Made by a program: the position numbers and the translations under genes | Source: Cordilura impudica | Taxonomy: Eukaryota > Arthropoda > Insecta > Diptera > Scathophagidae | Assembly (NCBI GenBank): GCA_963682025.1 | Contig: OY821517.1 | Coordinates: 93,493,946-93,557,945 of the forward strand | Length of the DNA stretch: 64,000 nt | Direction: 5' to 3' | Notes under the pieces: model-generated | Told to the model about the DNA's origin: nothing | Databases searched by the model: none | What the model saw: the letters and a program-made list of their open reading frames with translations, nothing else | Part shown: in pieces, positions 24,030-34,589 of the stretch | Numbering within the stretch: the stretch's first letter is position 1 | Layout: every line of letters starts with the position of its first letter

Positions 24030-25303
24030 TGTCTAAAGACCAAAACACTAACTTTAGTTCAAGCTGTTGTTCGAAAACTTTTCAGCAGTGAATGCAATGT
24101 AGAATTGGCTTCATCTGTTGATTTGCCAAAAACTGATCAAAAATCCTCCGCTCTATGCCCAGACGTTCTAAATAAAATTTGTATGTTTTATGAGAGAGAT
24201 GATATAAGTCGGATGGCACCTGGTCGTAAAGATGTTGTTACGATGTGGAAAGATGGTATAAAAATGAGAATGCAAGCCCGACACCTTACCTGCACATTAA
24301 AAGAAGTGTTTCACCTTTTTAAATTGGATAAACCAACTATCGTTGTTGGAAAAAGCAAGTATTTTGAATTACGACCAAAGCATGTTCTTTTAAGTTGCCA
24401 GTTGCCACATAAATGTATGTTTATCATTAAAACTTCATTATTGCTGTCAATGCATTGCACACATATGATACGGATTTTCCAAGTTATTCACATTCTTTTC
24501 CCGAAGGAATAATTTGCAACCGTTCTTCTAAAAGTTGTTGGCTAAATCAATGTAAAAATGCAGAAGGATTTTATCAGCATATCCAATGCCAGAGCTTAAT
24601 GAGATTAATATTAAATGGCTTTGCTAGAAGAAAAGTAGTAATAATGATCCACTTCAAAAGATAGAAAAGGTTGGCTCATTTTCTGAACTTTATAATTATA
24701 TCTCAGGCATAGTTCCACAATTTTTAGAACATGTTCAGTGCACTGTTACATAAAACGTCAGCAAGCCAATTCGTACAAAGTATTGCTTGAATTGGTGATT
24801 TCAAAATCAAGTGAGTCTCTTTACCTCACTCCCATTATAGTTTCTGATACGTTGGACCACTCCAAAGCAACTGTGCTTGCATATATTTCATATGTATGAT
24901 ATACAAAAAGTTGAAATATGGACGGATGGACCTTTTTCACAGTTTAAGAACAGTTCTGTTGCAGGTTCTTTGTCAACCTTAGAAAAAAATTATGGCTTTT
25001 TAATCACTTGGAACTTTTTTGACACATCTCAAAAAGGCAGGTATTTGTTCAAATTAAGAAAAGAAAATGTATCGCAAATAATGCTGCATATTATGTTAAA
25101 GCAACAGAGATAGCTGGATCAAATATCAGAACTTTTGAACTTAATGAAGCAGATATAAAAATAAAAAATTCCCAACTTAACTTGAGCAATGTTTGGGACA
25201 ATGCATCTTTACTACAAGGCATAAAAGAACATTGCATCAAAGTCATTAACGAAGAATCCAAAGGATTTTTACTATCAATAGGAAATTTTCCCTTTCCATC
25301 TTA
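24030..25303 (+). pseudogene. Decayed gene of the DFxEN / DGPxSQFKN unclassified family
   Basis: Pieces in order: a clean frame 24105-24420 (LCPDVLNKICMFYERDD, RKDVVTMWKDG, FELRPKHVLL); after a frameshift, YDTDFPSYSHSFPEGIICN (24455 on); in other frames YNYISGIVPQFLEHV; then VEIWTDGPFSQFKNSS (Asp near 24925) and FLITWNFFDTSQKGR; finally NLSNVWDNASLLQGIKEH and a TAA near 25301. The FELRPKH motif and general layout match the minus-strand gene at 12202-13071, so the two are relatives. The Asp-Gly motif after strands of hydrophobics suggests an RNase H-like (DDE) fold, which is inference. The 2926-bp duplication starts inside this gene at about 24481, so its last two thirds recur at 27407-28229. 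Confidence 0.55.
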
Positions 25304-25476
25304 ATTGCGAATTTGAAAATTAATAAAAATAATTTCTAAGGATTTGATTTATTCAAATGTCGTTTCATTCGTCTACATTCTGAAATTGTTTTCTGTGGAT
25401 TTAAAATATATTTATTGTTTATTAATATTACTAAAATTGGTGTTAAGATATATATAATATACAAAGGGAGGAAGTA

Positions 25477-25705
25477 TAAGGTGAGTCACAAAATTTGGTA
25501 AGGTGAGTCACACGCATAATTTAAGCTTATACAATTAATTGAACTCACTTTTGTTTTTTTTTTTTTTTTTTAGCTATTTATCATAACTGACACTTATTAA
25601 TGCTTCAGAATATTTTTTTTAATGTGTAGTCTATATAAGAGGGGAAATTTAGTATATAACATTGCCTCTAAAACTTGTGTCCAATTTGTTGTAAGGTGAG
25701 TCACA
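25477..25705 (+). repeat. Three copies of taaggtgagtcaca downstream of the unclassified gene
   Basis: Exact 14-mers at 25477-25490, 25499-25512 and 25692-25705, with variants upstream of the same gene at 23982-23995 (taaggttagtcaca) and 23823-23836 (taagttgaatcaca). All are in one orientation. Iterated subterminal motifs of this kind are often transposase-binding sites, which is inference here. The trio is repeated at 28403-28416, 28425-28438 and 28618-28631 by the tandem duplication. Confidence 0.55.
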
Positions 25706-25782
25706 GCTGTAAAAAGAGCTATAATTGTCACAAAAGTCTACTTTAGGTTAAAATTACAACTAATTCTGAGCTATAGAGTATA

Positions 25783-26140
25783 TCTTATATATAAAATTTT
25801 TCTGTCGCAGTGTTTGTGGTAAAATTCCGCCAAAACGGCCCGACCAATTCTCATGAAATTTTGTGCGCATATTGGGTAGAGAATCGGACAAGGTTTATTT
25901 TTTTTTTTGATATGGCCACTGGGAGGGGTACCCCCCATACAAAGTGAACTTTTAAAATCAGATATCTGGAGTACTATGATAGCCATAAGTGCCACGCCCA
26001 CTTGAGATATCAAAAAAAAATACCTATTGTACGTTTCTGAGACCTACCCAATATCCACACAAAATTTCATGAGAATCAGTCAAGCCGTTTCGGAGGATTT
26101 CAATTACAGAGACCGCGACACGAGAATTTTATATATAAGA
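25783..26140. mobile_element. 358-bp element with inverted tcttatatataaaatt ends
   Basis: The left end is tcttatatataaaatt and the right end is its inverse (gagaattttatatataaga), extended by ctgtcgc and gcgacac just inside. The interior contains gggaggggtacccccc and no coding potential. The ends look like Helitron 5' termini facing outward on both sides, or a MITE. A copy is at 28709-29066 through the tandem duplication. Confidence 0.5.
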
Positions 26141-26489
26141 AGTTAAACTCCTCATTTTTTGTTTTTTTTTTTATTTTTTTATTTAGTGCGATTTGACTGC
26201 AATTCAGAATGTATGTATGTTTTATCATAGGAAATTTTTGTATGTATAAATGGACCCGATAGATGGCGCTGGGGTAAAGTCATTTCGAATATTCTTATTT
26301 ACGGTGCGATTTTACTGAAACTAAGAATGTACATATATGTATGTTAGATGATGCCAAAAATTTTTTTGTTGGACCCGGTAGATGGCGCTGGCGTTCGAAA
26401 AATAATGAGTTGTCAAATTTATTTAAATTTTATAAGTTAAAAAATTCACAAACGTTTTTATATATAAGATATTCTAACTAAAAAGGAAG

Positions 26490-26790
26490 GAAAAATTGCA
26501 TTGGCTATTGCTTTGTCCGGAATAGCCGCAACATTATTGCATGGTGGTCGTACAGCTCATTCAGCACTCAAATCACCGTTAAAAAAACGTTCCGGTATGG
26601 CAAAAGTTCTGCAAAAATGCAATATTATTATTTGGGATGAATATAAATAACATAGCTTACAAACATTCCTTAGAAGCACTACATAGAACTTTAAAAGATT
26701 TGAAAGGCAATGAAAGACTTTTTGGTGGAGCTCTCATTTTATTATCCATGATCCAACGGCTGACCAGTTTTCAAAACAACTACTTGGTTA
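26490..26790 (+). pseudogene. Helitron PIF1-helicase fragment, copy alpha
   Basis: Frames read LSGIAATLLHGGRTAHSALK, then KRSGMAKVLQKCNIIIWDE, the conserved segment leading to the helicase Walker B (DE). These are followed by degraded pieces of the LEAL and RLFGGALILL region. It is an internal, older duplicate of the segment at 26990-27406, with which it shares flanking DNA containing ggtagatggcgctgg. A small deletion and a stop make it non-coding. It is repeated at 29416-29716 in the second tandem unit. Confidence 0.7.
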
Positions 26791-26989
26791 AGTGAAAGAA
26801 CTATTTAAACCGCAAAAAATTTCGATGTCGATAATATTAATGTTATTATTCAGGATGTTAGATGATGCCAAAAATTTTTTGTTGGACCCGGTAGATGGCG
26901 CTGGCGTTCAAAAAATAATGAGTTGTCAAATTTATTTAAATTTTATAAGTTACAAAATTCACAAAAGTTTTTATATATGTATAAACATT

Positions 26990-27406
26990 CTAACCAAAAT
27001 GTAAGAAAAAATTGCTATTGCTTCGTCCGGAATAGCCGCAACATTATTGCGTGGTGGTCGTACAGCTCATTCAGCTCTCAAATCATCGTCTGTAATATCA
27101 AAAAACATTCCGGTATGGCAAAAGTTCTGCAAAAATGCAGTATTATTATTTGTGATGAATGTACCATGGTTCACAAACATTCCTTAGAAGCATTACATCG
27201 AACTTTAAAAGATTTGAAAGGCAATGAAAGACTTTTTGGTGGAGCTCTTATTTTATTATCTGGAGATCTTCGTCAAACATTGCCAGTCATACCAAAATCA
27301 ACCTATGTTGACGAAATAAATGCTTGCTGAAAATCATCAATATTATGGAGTAGCGTTCAAACTATAAAATTAACAACAAACATGCGAGTACGATTACAAA
27401 ATGATC
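26990..27406 (+). pseudogene. Helitron PIF1-helicase fragment, copy beta
   Basis: Reads SGIAATLLRGGRTAHSALK in one frame and, after a shift, HSGMAKVLQKCSIIICDECT (Walker B DE), HKHSLEALHRTLKDLKG, LLSGDLRQTLPVIPKS and VDEINAC. A stop follows, then LTTNMRVRLQNDQ across the duplication junction. In a working Helitron this helicase unwinds DNA during rolling-circle transposition. Here it is cut at 27406 by the tandem duplication, and the identical segment at 29916 on continues into the rest of the gene. Confidence 0.75.
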
Positions 27407-28229
27407 AAGTTATTCACATTCTTTTCCCGAAGGAATAATTTGCAACCGTTCTTCTAAAAGTTGTTGGCTAAATCAATGTAAAAATGCAGAAGGATTTTAT
27501 CAGCATATCCAATGCCAGAGCTTAATGAGATTAATATTAAATGGCTTTGCTAGAAGAAAAGTAGTAATAATGATCCACTTCAAAAGATAGAAAAGGTTGG
27601 CTCATTTTCTGAACTTTATAATTATATCTCAGGCATAGTTCCACAATTTTTAGAACATGTTCAGTGCACTGTTACATAAAACGTCAGCAAGCCAATTCGT
27701 ACAAAGTATTGCTTGAATTGGTGATTTCAAAATCAAGTGAGTCTCTTTACCTCACTCCCATTATAGTTTCTGATACGTTGGACCACTCCAAAGCAACTGT
27801 GCTTGCATATATTTCATATGTATGATATACAAAAAGTTGAAATATGGACGGATGGACCTTTTTCACAGTTTAAGAACAGTTCTGTTGCAGGTTCTTTGTC
27901 AACCTTAGAAAAAAATTATGGCTTTTTAATCACTTGGAACTTTTTTGACACATCTCAAAAAGGCAGGTATTTGTTCAAATTAAGAAAAGAAAATGTATCG
28001 CAAATAATGCTGCATATTATGTTAAAGCAACAGAGATAGCTGGATCAAATATCAGAACTTTTGAACTTAATGAAGCAGATATAAAAATAAAAAATTCCCA
28101 ACTTAACTTGAGCAATGTTTGGGACAATGCATCTTTACTACAAGGCATAAAAGAACATTGCATCAAAGTCATTAACGAAGAATCCAAAGGATTTTTACTA
28201 TCAATAGGAAATTTTCCCTTTCCATCTTA
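27407..28229 (+). pseudogene. Duplicated 3' part of the DGPxSQFKN-family gene
   Basis: Identical to 24481-25303. It contains VEIWTDGPFSQFKN at 27803 onward and ends at the same TAA. It lacks the N-terminal third because the duplication breakpoint is inside the gene. It adds no independent evidence about function. Confidence 0.7.
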
Positions 28230-30332
28230 ATTGCGAATTTGAAAATTAATAAAAATAATTTCTAAGGATTTGATTTATTCAAATGTCGTTTCATTCGTCT
28301 ACATTCTGAAATTGTTTTCTGTGGATTTAAAATATATTTATTGTTTATTAATATTACTAAAATTGGTGTTAAGATATATATAATATACAAAGGGAGGAAG
28401 TATAAGGTGAGTCACAAAATTTGGTAAGGTGAGTCACACGCATAATTTAAGCTTATACAATTAATTGAACTCACTTTTGTTTTTTTTTTTTTTTTTTAGC
28501 TATTTATCATAACTGACACTTATTAATGCTTCAGAATATTTTTTTTAATGTGTAGTCTATATAAGAGGGGAAATTTAGTATATAACATTGCCTCTAAAAC
28601 TTGTGTCCAATTTGTTGTAAGGTGAGTCACAGCTGTAAAAAGAGCTATAATTGTCACAAAAGTCTACTTTAGGTTAAAATTACAACTAATTCTGAGCTAT
28701 AGAGTATATCTTATATATAAAATTTTTCTGTCGCAGTGTTTGTGGTAAAATTCCGCCAAAACGGCCCGACCAATTCTCATGAAATTTTGTGCGCATATTG
28801 GGTAGAGAATCGGACAAGGTTTATTTTTTTTTTTGATATGGCCACTGGGAGGGGTACCCCCCATACAAAGTGAACTTTTAAAATCAGATATCTGGAGTAC
28901 TATGATAGCCATAAGTGCCACGCCCACTTGAGATATCAAAAAAAAATACCTATTGTACGTTTCTGAGACCTACCCAATATCCACACAAAATTTCATGAGA
29001 ATCAGTCAAGCCGTTTCGGAGGATTTCAATTACAGAGACCGCGACACGAGAATTTTATATATAAGAAGTTAAACTCCTCATTTTTTGTTTTTTTTTTTAT
29101 TTTTTTATTTAGTGCGATTTGACTGCAATTCAGAATGTATGTATGTTTTATCATAGGAAATTTTTGTATGTATAAATGGACCCGATAGATGGCGCTGGGG
29201 TAAAGTCATTTCGAATATTCTTATTTACGGTGCGATTTTACTGAAACTAAGAATGTACATATATGTATGTTAGATGATGCCAAAAATTTTTTTGTTGGAC
29301 CCGGTAGATGGCGCTGGCGTTCGAAAAATAATGAGTTGTCAAATTTATTTAAATTTTATAAGTTAAAAAATTCACAAACGTTTTTATATATAAGATATTC
29401 TAACTAAAAAGGAAGGAAAAATTGCATTGGCTATTGCTTTGTCCGGAATAGCCGCAACATTATTGCATGGTGGTCGTACAGCTCATTCAGCACTCAAATC
29501 ACCGTTAAAAAAACGTTCCGGTATGGCAAAAGTTCTGCAAAAATGCAATATTATTATTTGGGATGAATATAAATAACATAGCTTACAAACATTCCTTAGA
29601 AGCACTACATAGAACTTTAAAAGATTTGAAAGGCAATGAAAGACTTTTTGGTGGAGCTCTCATTTTATTATCCATGATCCAACGGCTGACCAGTTTTCAA
29701 AACAACTACTTGGTTAAGTGAAAGAACTATTTAAACCGCAAAAAATTTCGATGTCGATAATATTAATGTTATTATTCAGGATGTTAGATGATGCCAAAAA
29801 TTTTTTGTTGGACCCGGTAGATGGCGCTGGCGTTCAAAAAATAATGAGTTGTCAAATTTATTTAAATTTTATAAGTTACAAAATTCACAAAAGTTTTTAT
29901 ATATGTATAAACATTCTAACCAAAATGTAAGAAAAAATTGCTATTGCTTCGTCCGGAATAGCCGCAACATTATTGCGTGGTGGTCGTACAGCTCATTCAG
30001 CTCTCAAATCATCGTCTGTAATATCAAAAAACATTCCGGTATGGCAAAAGTTCTGCAAAAATGCAGTATTATTATTTGTGATGAATGTACCATGGTTCAC
30101 AAACATTCCTTAGAAGCATTACATCGAACTTTAAAAGATTTGAAAGGCAATGAAAGACTTTTTGGTGGAGCTCTTATTTTATTATCTGGAGATCTTCGTC
30201 AAACATTGCCAGTCATACCAAAATCAACCTATGTTGACGAAATAAATGCTTGCTGAAAATCATCAATATTATGGAGTAGCGTTCAAACTATAAAATTAAC
30301 AACAAACATGCGAGTACGATTACAAAATGATC
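27407..30332 (+). repeat. Tandem duplication, unit 2 (2926 bp)
   Basis: As far as I can compare by eye, an exact copy of 24481-27406. The right border reads atgatc|aaatggctgacc. The three junction sequences share only caa, a 3-base microhomology. Unit 2 rather than unit 1 is continuous with the downstream helicase. It repeats the 3' part of the DGPxSQFKN gene (27407-28229), the inverted-end element (28709-29066) and both helicase pieces. Confidence 0.95.
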
Positions 30333-31310
30333 AAATGGCTGACCAATTTTCAAAACAACTACTCGATCTTGGTAAAGGTAAAATCAATATTAACCCAACC
30401 AGTCAAACTATTAAACTATCCACAAGATTTTTGTCAATTTATATCGTCACGCGATGAATTAATTGAAAATGTATTCCCCGGCATTCAAAATCAATATCGT
30501 AAATATGATTGCACACAGAAAAAAAAAATTACAAACGGAATTGTTCTAAAGTTTAACAACTGTATTTTCGATTGTATTAATATAAATTTTATAGCCATAT
30601 TTCATTTTCTATTGTGATAAAATATTTACTGTTAAGACGATAGAATTGTATTTGTCATGGACTCAAAATTCGGATATTTGGTTCATCGCAATTTGGTTGG
30701 CAATAAATTTGGTAGCCACAACGAATCAGTTTTCTGTGTGTGGTTAGGTGAAAGAGCTATTTTAGCCGCAACAATGTCGATGTCGATAACATGTTGTTAT
30801 TCAGGACTTGATTGATTCCGAAACGTCTTCTTTCAAATCTATGGATAGTGTTATTAAAGAAAATGAAGCAGTCAATTCTCCAACAGAATTTTTTGAATTC
30901 ACTTGATGTGCCCGGTCTACCGACGCATTTATTAAAATTAAAAGTTGGTTCTCCAATAATTTTGCTACGTAACCTCAACGCTCCGAGAATATGTAATGGA
31001 ACCAAGTTAATTGTTGAGAGAATAGTGCCCAATGTTATTGAGGCCACAATTCTCAAAGGAAAGTTTTAAGGAAAACATGTTTTGCTGCCAACAATTCCTA
31101 TGATTCCTACCGACACACCGATAATATTCAAAAGATTACAATTTCCGATCAGATTGGGCTTTGCCATGACCATTAATAAATCTCAAGAACAATCATTGCA
31201 AATATGTGGTTTGGACCTCGAAAACAGTTGTTTTCCCATGAGCAACTATATGTGGCATGTCCCTGTGTCGTCATTAACCCATTTTCATCAACCATTCCAG
31301 TTTGCCATGT
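29916..31310 (+). pseudogene. Helitron PIF1-helicase, second copy with its C-terminal half
   Basis: After the piece shared with 26990-27406 it continues QMADQFSKQLLDLGKG, LPQDFCQFISSRDELIENVF and FPGIQNQYRKYD, is broken by a 229-bp MITE (30512-30740), and resumes with GERAIL. It goes on through FLNSLDVPGLPTHLLKLKVG, SPIILLRNLNAPRICNGTKL, VIEATILKGKF, LPTIPMIPTDTP and RLGFAMTINKSQEQSLQ. The last recognisable part, matching the conserved HGQLYVACSRV motif, is shifted out of frame near 31238. Several stops and frameshifts make it dead. Rep is not visible. This is the most complete helicase in the window. Confidence 0.8.
30512..30740. mobile_element. 229-bp MITE inside the helicase gene
   Basis: Ends cacacagaaaa and ttttctgtgtg are perfect inverted repeats. 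The insertion splits the helicase coding sequence between aaatatgattg and tggttaggtgaaag, so the uninterrupted gene would read gattggttagg; TG is therefore the likely target duplication. No coding capacity. The superfamily is unclear. Confidence 0.75.
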
Positions 31311-31715
31311 TATAGAGTATAATCCCTTTAGTTCTTCTATAATGGCTCCGTAAATTTGACATGTCATTGGAACATGGTCTGAATTGAGCAATTCCAATAT
31401 TGGAGTCTTTAATATGAAGATACACGACAGACGGTTGGATATAAAGTGCAGACTGACGAAATCGTGTATATTAATAGTGTACAGCATCTGGCATGTTGGA
31501 ATGTATTTATTGAGAATAGAACTTTTAATAGCTACCAGAATACCTTCGCCATAAACTTTAAAATTTAACAATTTATACTTTAGTTTAGATTTGAGAAAAT
31601 TTTCATTGATACACAAAACATGGATTTGCCTTTGAAGTAAAACTTGTTCTAATTCTACGATAGCTGTAGAGATATTTTATACCTTGGCTATTCCAGTTCA
31701 TAACATATTCCCAAG
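31310..31715 (-). pseudogene. Fragment of a non-LTR retrotransposon endonuclease
   Basis: On the minus strand, pieces read MNWNSQGI (near 31700), then ELEQVLLQRQIHVLCINENF, LKSKLKYKLLNFKVYGEGIL and VAIKSSI. This is the order of the N-terminal part of an APE-type endonuclease (WN motif, a Glu in an INE context, then a glycine-rich turn with AIK). The frame is shifted at least once and the rest of the ORF is gone; it abuts the Helitron helicase tail at about 31310. Clade not decided. Confidence 0.55.
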
Positions 31716-32012
31716 CAATCTTATCTAATCATACTTGGTTTTGAATTTTTCTAAAGCATCGAAAGCTTTGAAATATATATCTAAAATTTTTCAATTGACA
31801 GATTGTCATAGTCTTTTTTTTTTAATTCGGCTAGCCATTGTAGCTTATTAAACATGATTTTCTTATATTTGGGGGGCAGTTCATTGCATCTTGCATCGGG
31901 ATGTTCATATTCTGATAAGTAGAGTTTAGTTTCTTACTCCAACTGTGATACTTAGTTTATAGATTTTACTTTTTATTTAATTTTTATTTTTGCATTTATT
32001 ATTTTTTAATTT
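31716..32012. other. No gene recognised
   Basis: AT-rich DNA between the endonuclease fragment and family A copy A5, with no motif or repeat match noted. Confidence 0.3.
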
Positions 32013-32415
32013 TTATACCCTATACCACTATGTGGTTTGGGTATAATGACTTTGTGCTGCTGTTTGTAACAACCAAAAATATTTGACCTACACCCATCTT
32101 TAATTATAACGGTCGAATCAGAATCACTATCTGATTCGACCTAACGATGTTCATCCGTCCGTCCGTCTGTGTGTCCATGTAAAGCTTGTAATCAAACTGC
32201 AGGTCGCAAATATGAATATATTTTGATGAAATTTGGCATTTATTCTTTTATCGGCCATGGGATGAACGCTATTGAAATTGGTGAGAATCGGTCCATGTTC
32301 AGACCCAGCCACCATACAAATGACCCCTATGAAATCGACATAAATTGCCATAAGATCCAAATTGTCATATAGATCTTACTCAAATTGGGGTTGTATGCGT
32401 TTATTACATCCATTT
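32013..32415 (-). repeat. Family A repeat, copy A5, 5'-truncated
   Basis: Has the family 3' end (inverse of ggtatagggtataaa) and the GGAC tract, but stops after the segment ending in ttattacatccat, so it lacks the 5' half with the palindrome. Confidence 0.75.
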
Positions 32416-32434
32416 TATAAAGCCATCAGCGAAA

Positions 32435-32652
32435 AAGTGGTGTAACCCCAAACTATTTAATTACGAGAGAATGGGTATGTTAAATTTGGTATATGTTTTG
32501 TTTTCAATTTATAGAAAGAACTTCCAAGTTTTCAACAGCTGTTTATTATTGTATTTATAAAATTAATATTATAAGAAAAAATGTGGGCTACACCACTTCT
32601 GCATTTATGATATTTTGGTCAAATTTAAATTAATAAACAAGTTACACCACTT
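32435..32652. repeat. Short inverted repeat pair, possible 218-bp MITE
   Basis: aagtggtgtaac at 32435-32446 and its exact inverse gttacaccactt at 32641-32652 bracket 194 bases of non-coding DNA. Related ctacaccacttctgc lies inside (about 32586), and tatacaccacttttgc lies at about 33217. The flanks gcgaaa and agg do not show an obvious target duplication. Confidence 0.4.
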
Positions 32653-32699
32653 AGGAAAAGTTTATTAAGAAATCAATCAAAATAGAACAGGAGCTATTT

Positions 32700-33790
32700 A
32701 TCATCTGTCTCAAAAAAAACCACCTCATCTCTAATACTCTTTGAGCAATTCAGGTTGTTGTAAAAAGTGTTGGGCACTGGCGGCATTAAGAGAACCAATT
32801 CAAGAAGGTCCTTTTTCTTTTTAAAGAAAGGAGGACATCTTCAATATTAAAATACTTGAATAATTAAAAATTTATGGATTTTATATAATCTTAGCCACCG
32901 AATTTTCAACTAATCCAAGCATTCGTATTTTCTTGAATGGTTACCTTTTCGAACCATTTTAGTTACTTCGAGCCAGTTTTCTGGCACATATATTTCTTTG
33001 AAGATTTTTTAATTTGTCTTTTTTTTATTATACCAAAATCTTGGTCACATGGTAAATATGAATGTCCACTGACCAAAAATATATAATATATTTCTTCAAT
33101 AGTAAAGTGATAGAACAACATCATATTTATGTTTCTATTCTGTCGCTCACATTTGTCAAAAGACATGATAACATTTTTTAAAAATTGGACAAACGTAGTG
33201 TTGTCATAATGCAGAGGTGGTATACACCACTTTTGCTTTATTACTTTTTCATATTATGCTCTGTGCAAAAACAATTTTTTCAGCTCCATCTGCTTTTGAA
33301 TACCAAAATATGGCTGACTCCACTTTTGTATTGATAGTTGATAATGTAAGGAATGTGTTTAACACCAAAGTAGCAACAAACATCTTTTGCGCTGATCCCC
33401 TCATATATTGTGTAAATTTTTCGAAATAATCACTCTCAGCAATGTATGAAAAGAAATGGGCACATATAGCGGCTATCTTGTCATCTTTATTGTGTTTCTC
33501 TCGCCATATATTGTATAACTCTGAATTTGGCATGCACCTGGAAAAATGCGATTTTTAAAAAATCTGCAGCTGAAATTTATTAAATTCGGAGAGTAGTTGA
33601 CTGTCCTACAGAACTACTATGGCTTTATGGCTATCGTGTGCTTTGATTTTTTTTAAGTCTAAATAATATTCCAATTCATAATTCCATAAGTTCATCTGAA
33701 ACTTTTCTAATTCAATCGATCTGATAGATGAGTTCACCAACATTACACTTTATATCATTAAAGTACTCACCTTCGACATTATCTTCCATT
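32700..33790 (-). pseudogene. Relic of a DUF7869-like transposon protein
   Basis: On the minus strand, from 33533: MPNSELYNIWREKH, and further on LTLSTINTKVESAIFWYSK. Then, from about 33166, CERQNRNINMM and FLVSGHSYLPCDQDFGIIKK, which is the signature (QN.N, GHS-LPCD-DFG-I) of proteins annotated DUF7869 in arthropod and other repeats. Upstream, an ATG near 33790 starts MEDNVEGE, followed by gtgagt and, at about 33545, ttccag, so an intron is possible. Stops and frame changes show decay. The role is presumed transposase-related, not demonstrated. Confidence 0.5.
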
Positions 33791-34232
33791 TTTTATACCC
33801 TATACCACTATGTGGTTTATACCGATCGAATCAGAATCATTACCTGATTCGATTTAACGATGTCCGTCCGTCCGTCCGTCGGTCCGTCCGTCTGTGTGTC
33901 CATGTAAAGCTTTTAATCAAACTGCAGGTCGCAAATATGAATATATTTTGACGAAATTTGGTATATAAACTTTTATCGGCCATAGGATGAACGCTGTTGA
34001 AATTGGTGAGAATCAGTCCATGTTCAGATCTAGCCCCCATACAAATGACCCCTATGAAATTGACTTAAATTGCCATAAGATCCAAATTATCATATAAATC
34101 TTAGTCAAATTGGGTTTGTATGTGTTTATTACATCCATAACTGAATAGTTCAAAAACGATCTCTATGGGACAACTCTTAGTCATAGGCCCCATATAGAGC
34201 TGCCTCCCGATCTTCACTTAAATCTATCAAAT
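33790..34232 (-). repeat. Family A repeat, copy A6, 5'-truncated
   Basis: Starts with the family 3' end, but the segment between the terminal hairpin and the gatcgaatcagaatc block is deleted, so tgtggttt joins ataccgatcg. It ends in the inverse of gatttaagtgaagatcggga; the 5' third is missing. Confidence 0.7.
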
Positions 34233-34589
34233 GTTTTCATTTACTGCCAGAATAATGAAGCTAAAAATAGTATTCATTCTTTTTAGAATTACAATAATAG
34301 AAATATATTGGTCATTATTATATGTATGTTGCAATAAATATTTATTTTCATTTTCATAAATAAAACATGGATTTTCTTTAACAGTTTTCAATTAATATTA
34401 ACAAATGCAAAAACGTATGAGATTTGTTTTCAATAAAATGTTTTTTTTTTTTAGTTGTAATAGATTTTTAATAAAAGTTAAATTTTAAATAAAATTAGGT
34501 TTTTTTTTAAATAAAAAGTAGTTTCAAAATAACGAGCACATTTAAATCGAACAGTCTTTGGAATTAATCATTACAGACTATTTGTTGTT

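Larger units (their letters stand above)
24481..27406 (+). repeat. Tandem duplication, unit 1 (2926 bp)
   Basis: Every landmark in this unit recurs exactly 2926 bp later. The sequence cca|agttattcacattc at 24479 is met again at 27405 as tca|agttattcacattc. Four translated frames in the unit are identical to their partners (24877/27803, 25771/28697, 26792/29718, 26923/29849). The unit holds most of the DGPxSQFKN-family gene, an inverted-end element (25783-26140) and two Helitron helicase pieces. Confidence 0.95.

Noticed and set aside
25771..26013. 80-codon minus-strand frame, present twice
   Set aside because: Lies in the inverted-end element; its duplication only reflects the 2926-bp tandem repeat.
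31173..31616. 147-codon minus-strand frame taken as one protein
   Set aside because: Its N-terminal part is the non-LTR endonuclease fragment, but its C-terminal part is the antisense of the Helitron helicase.
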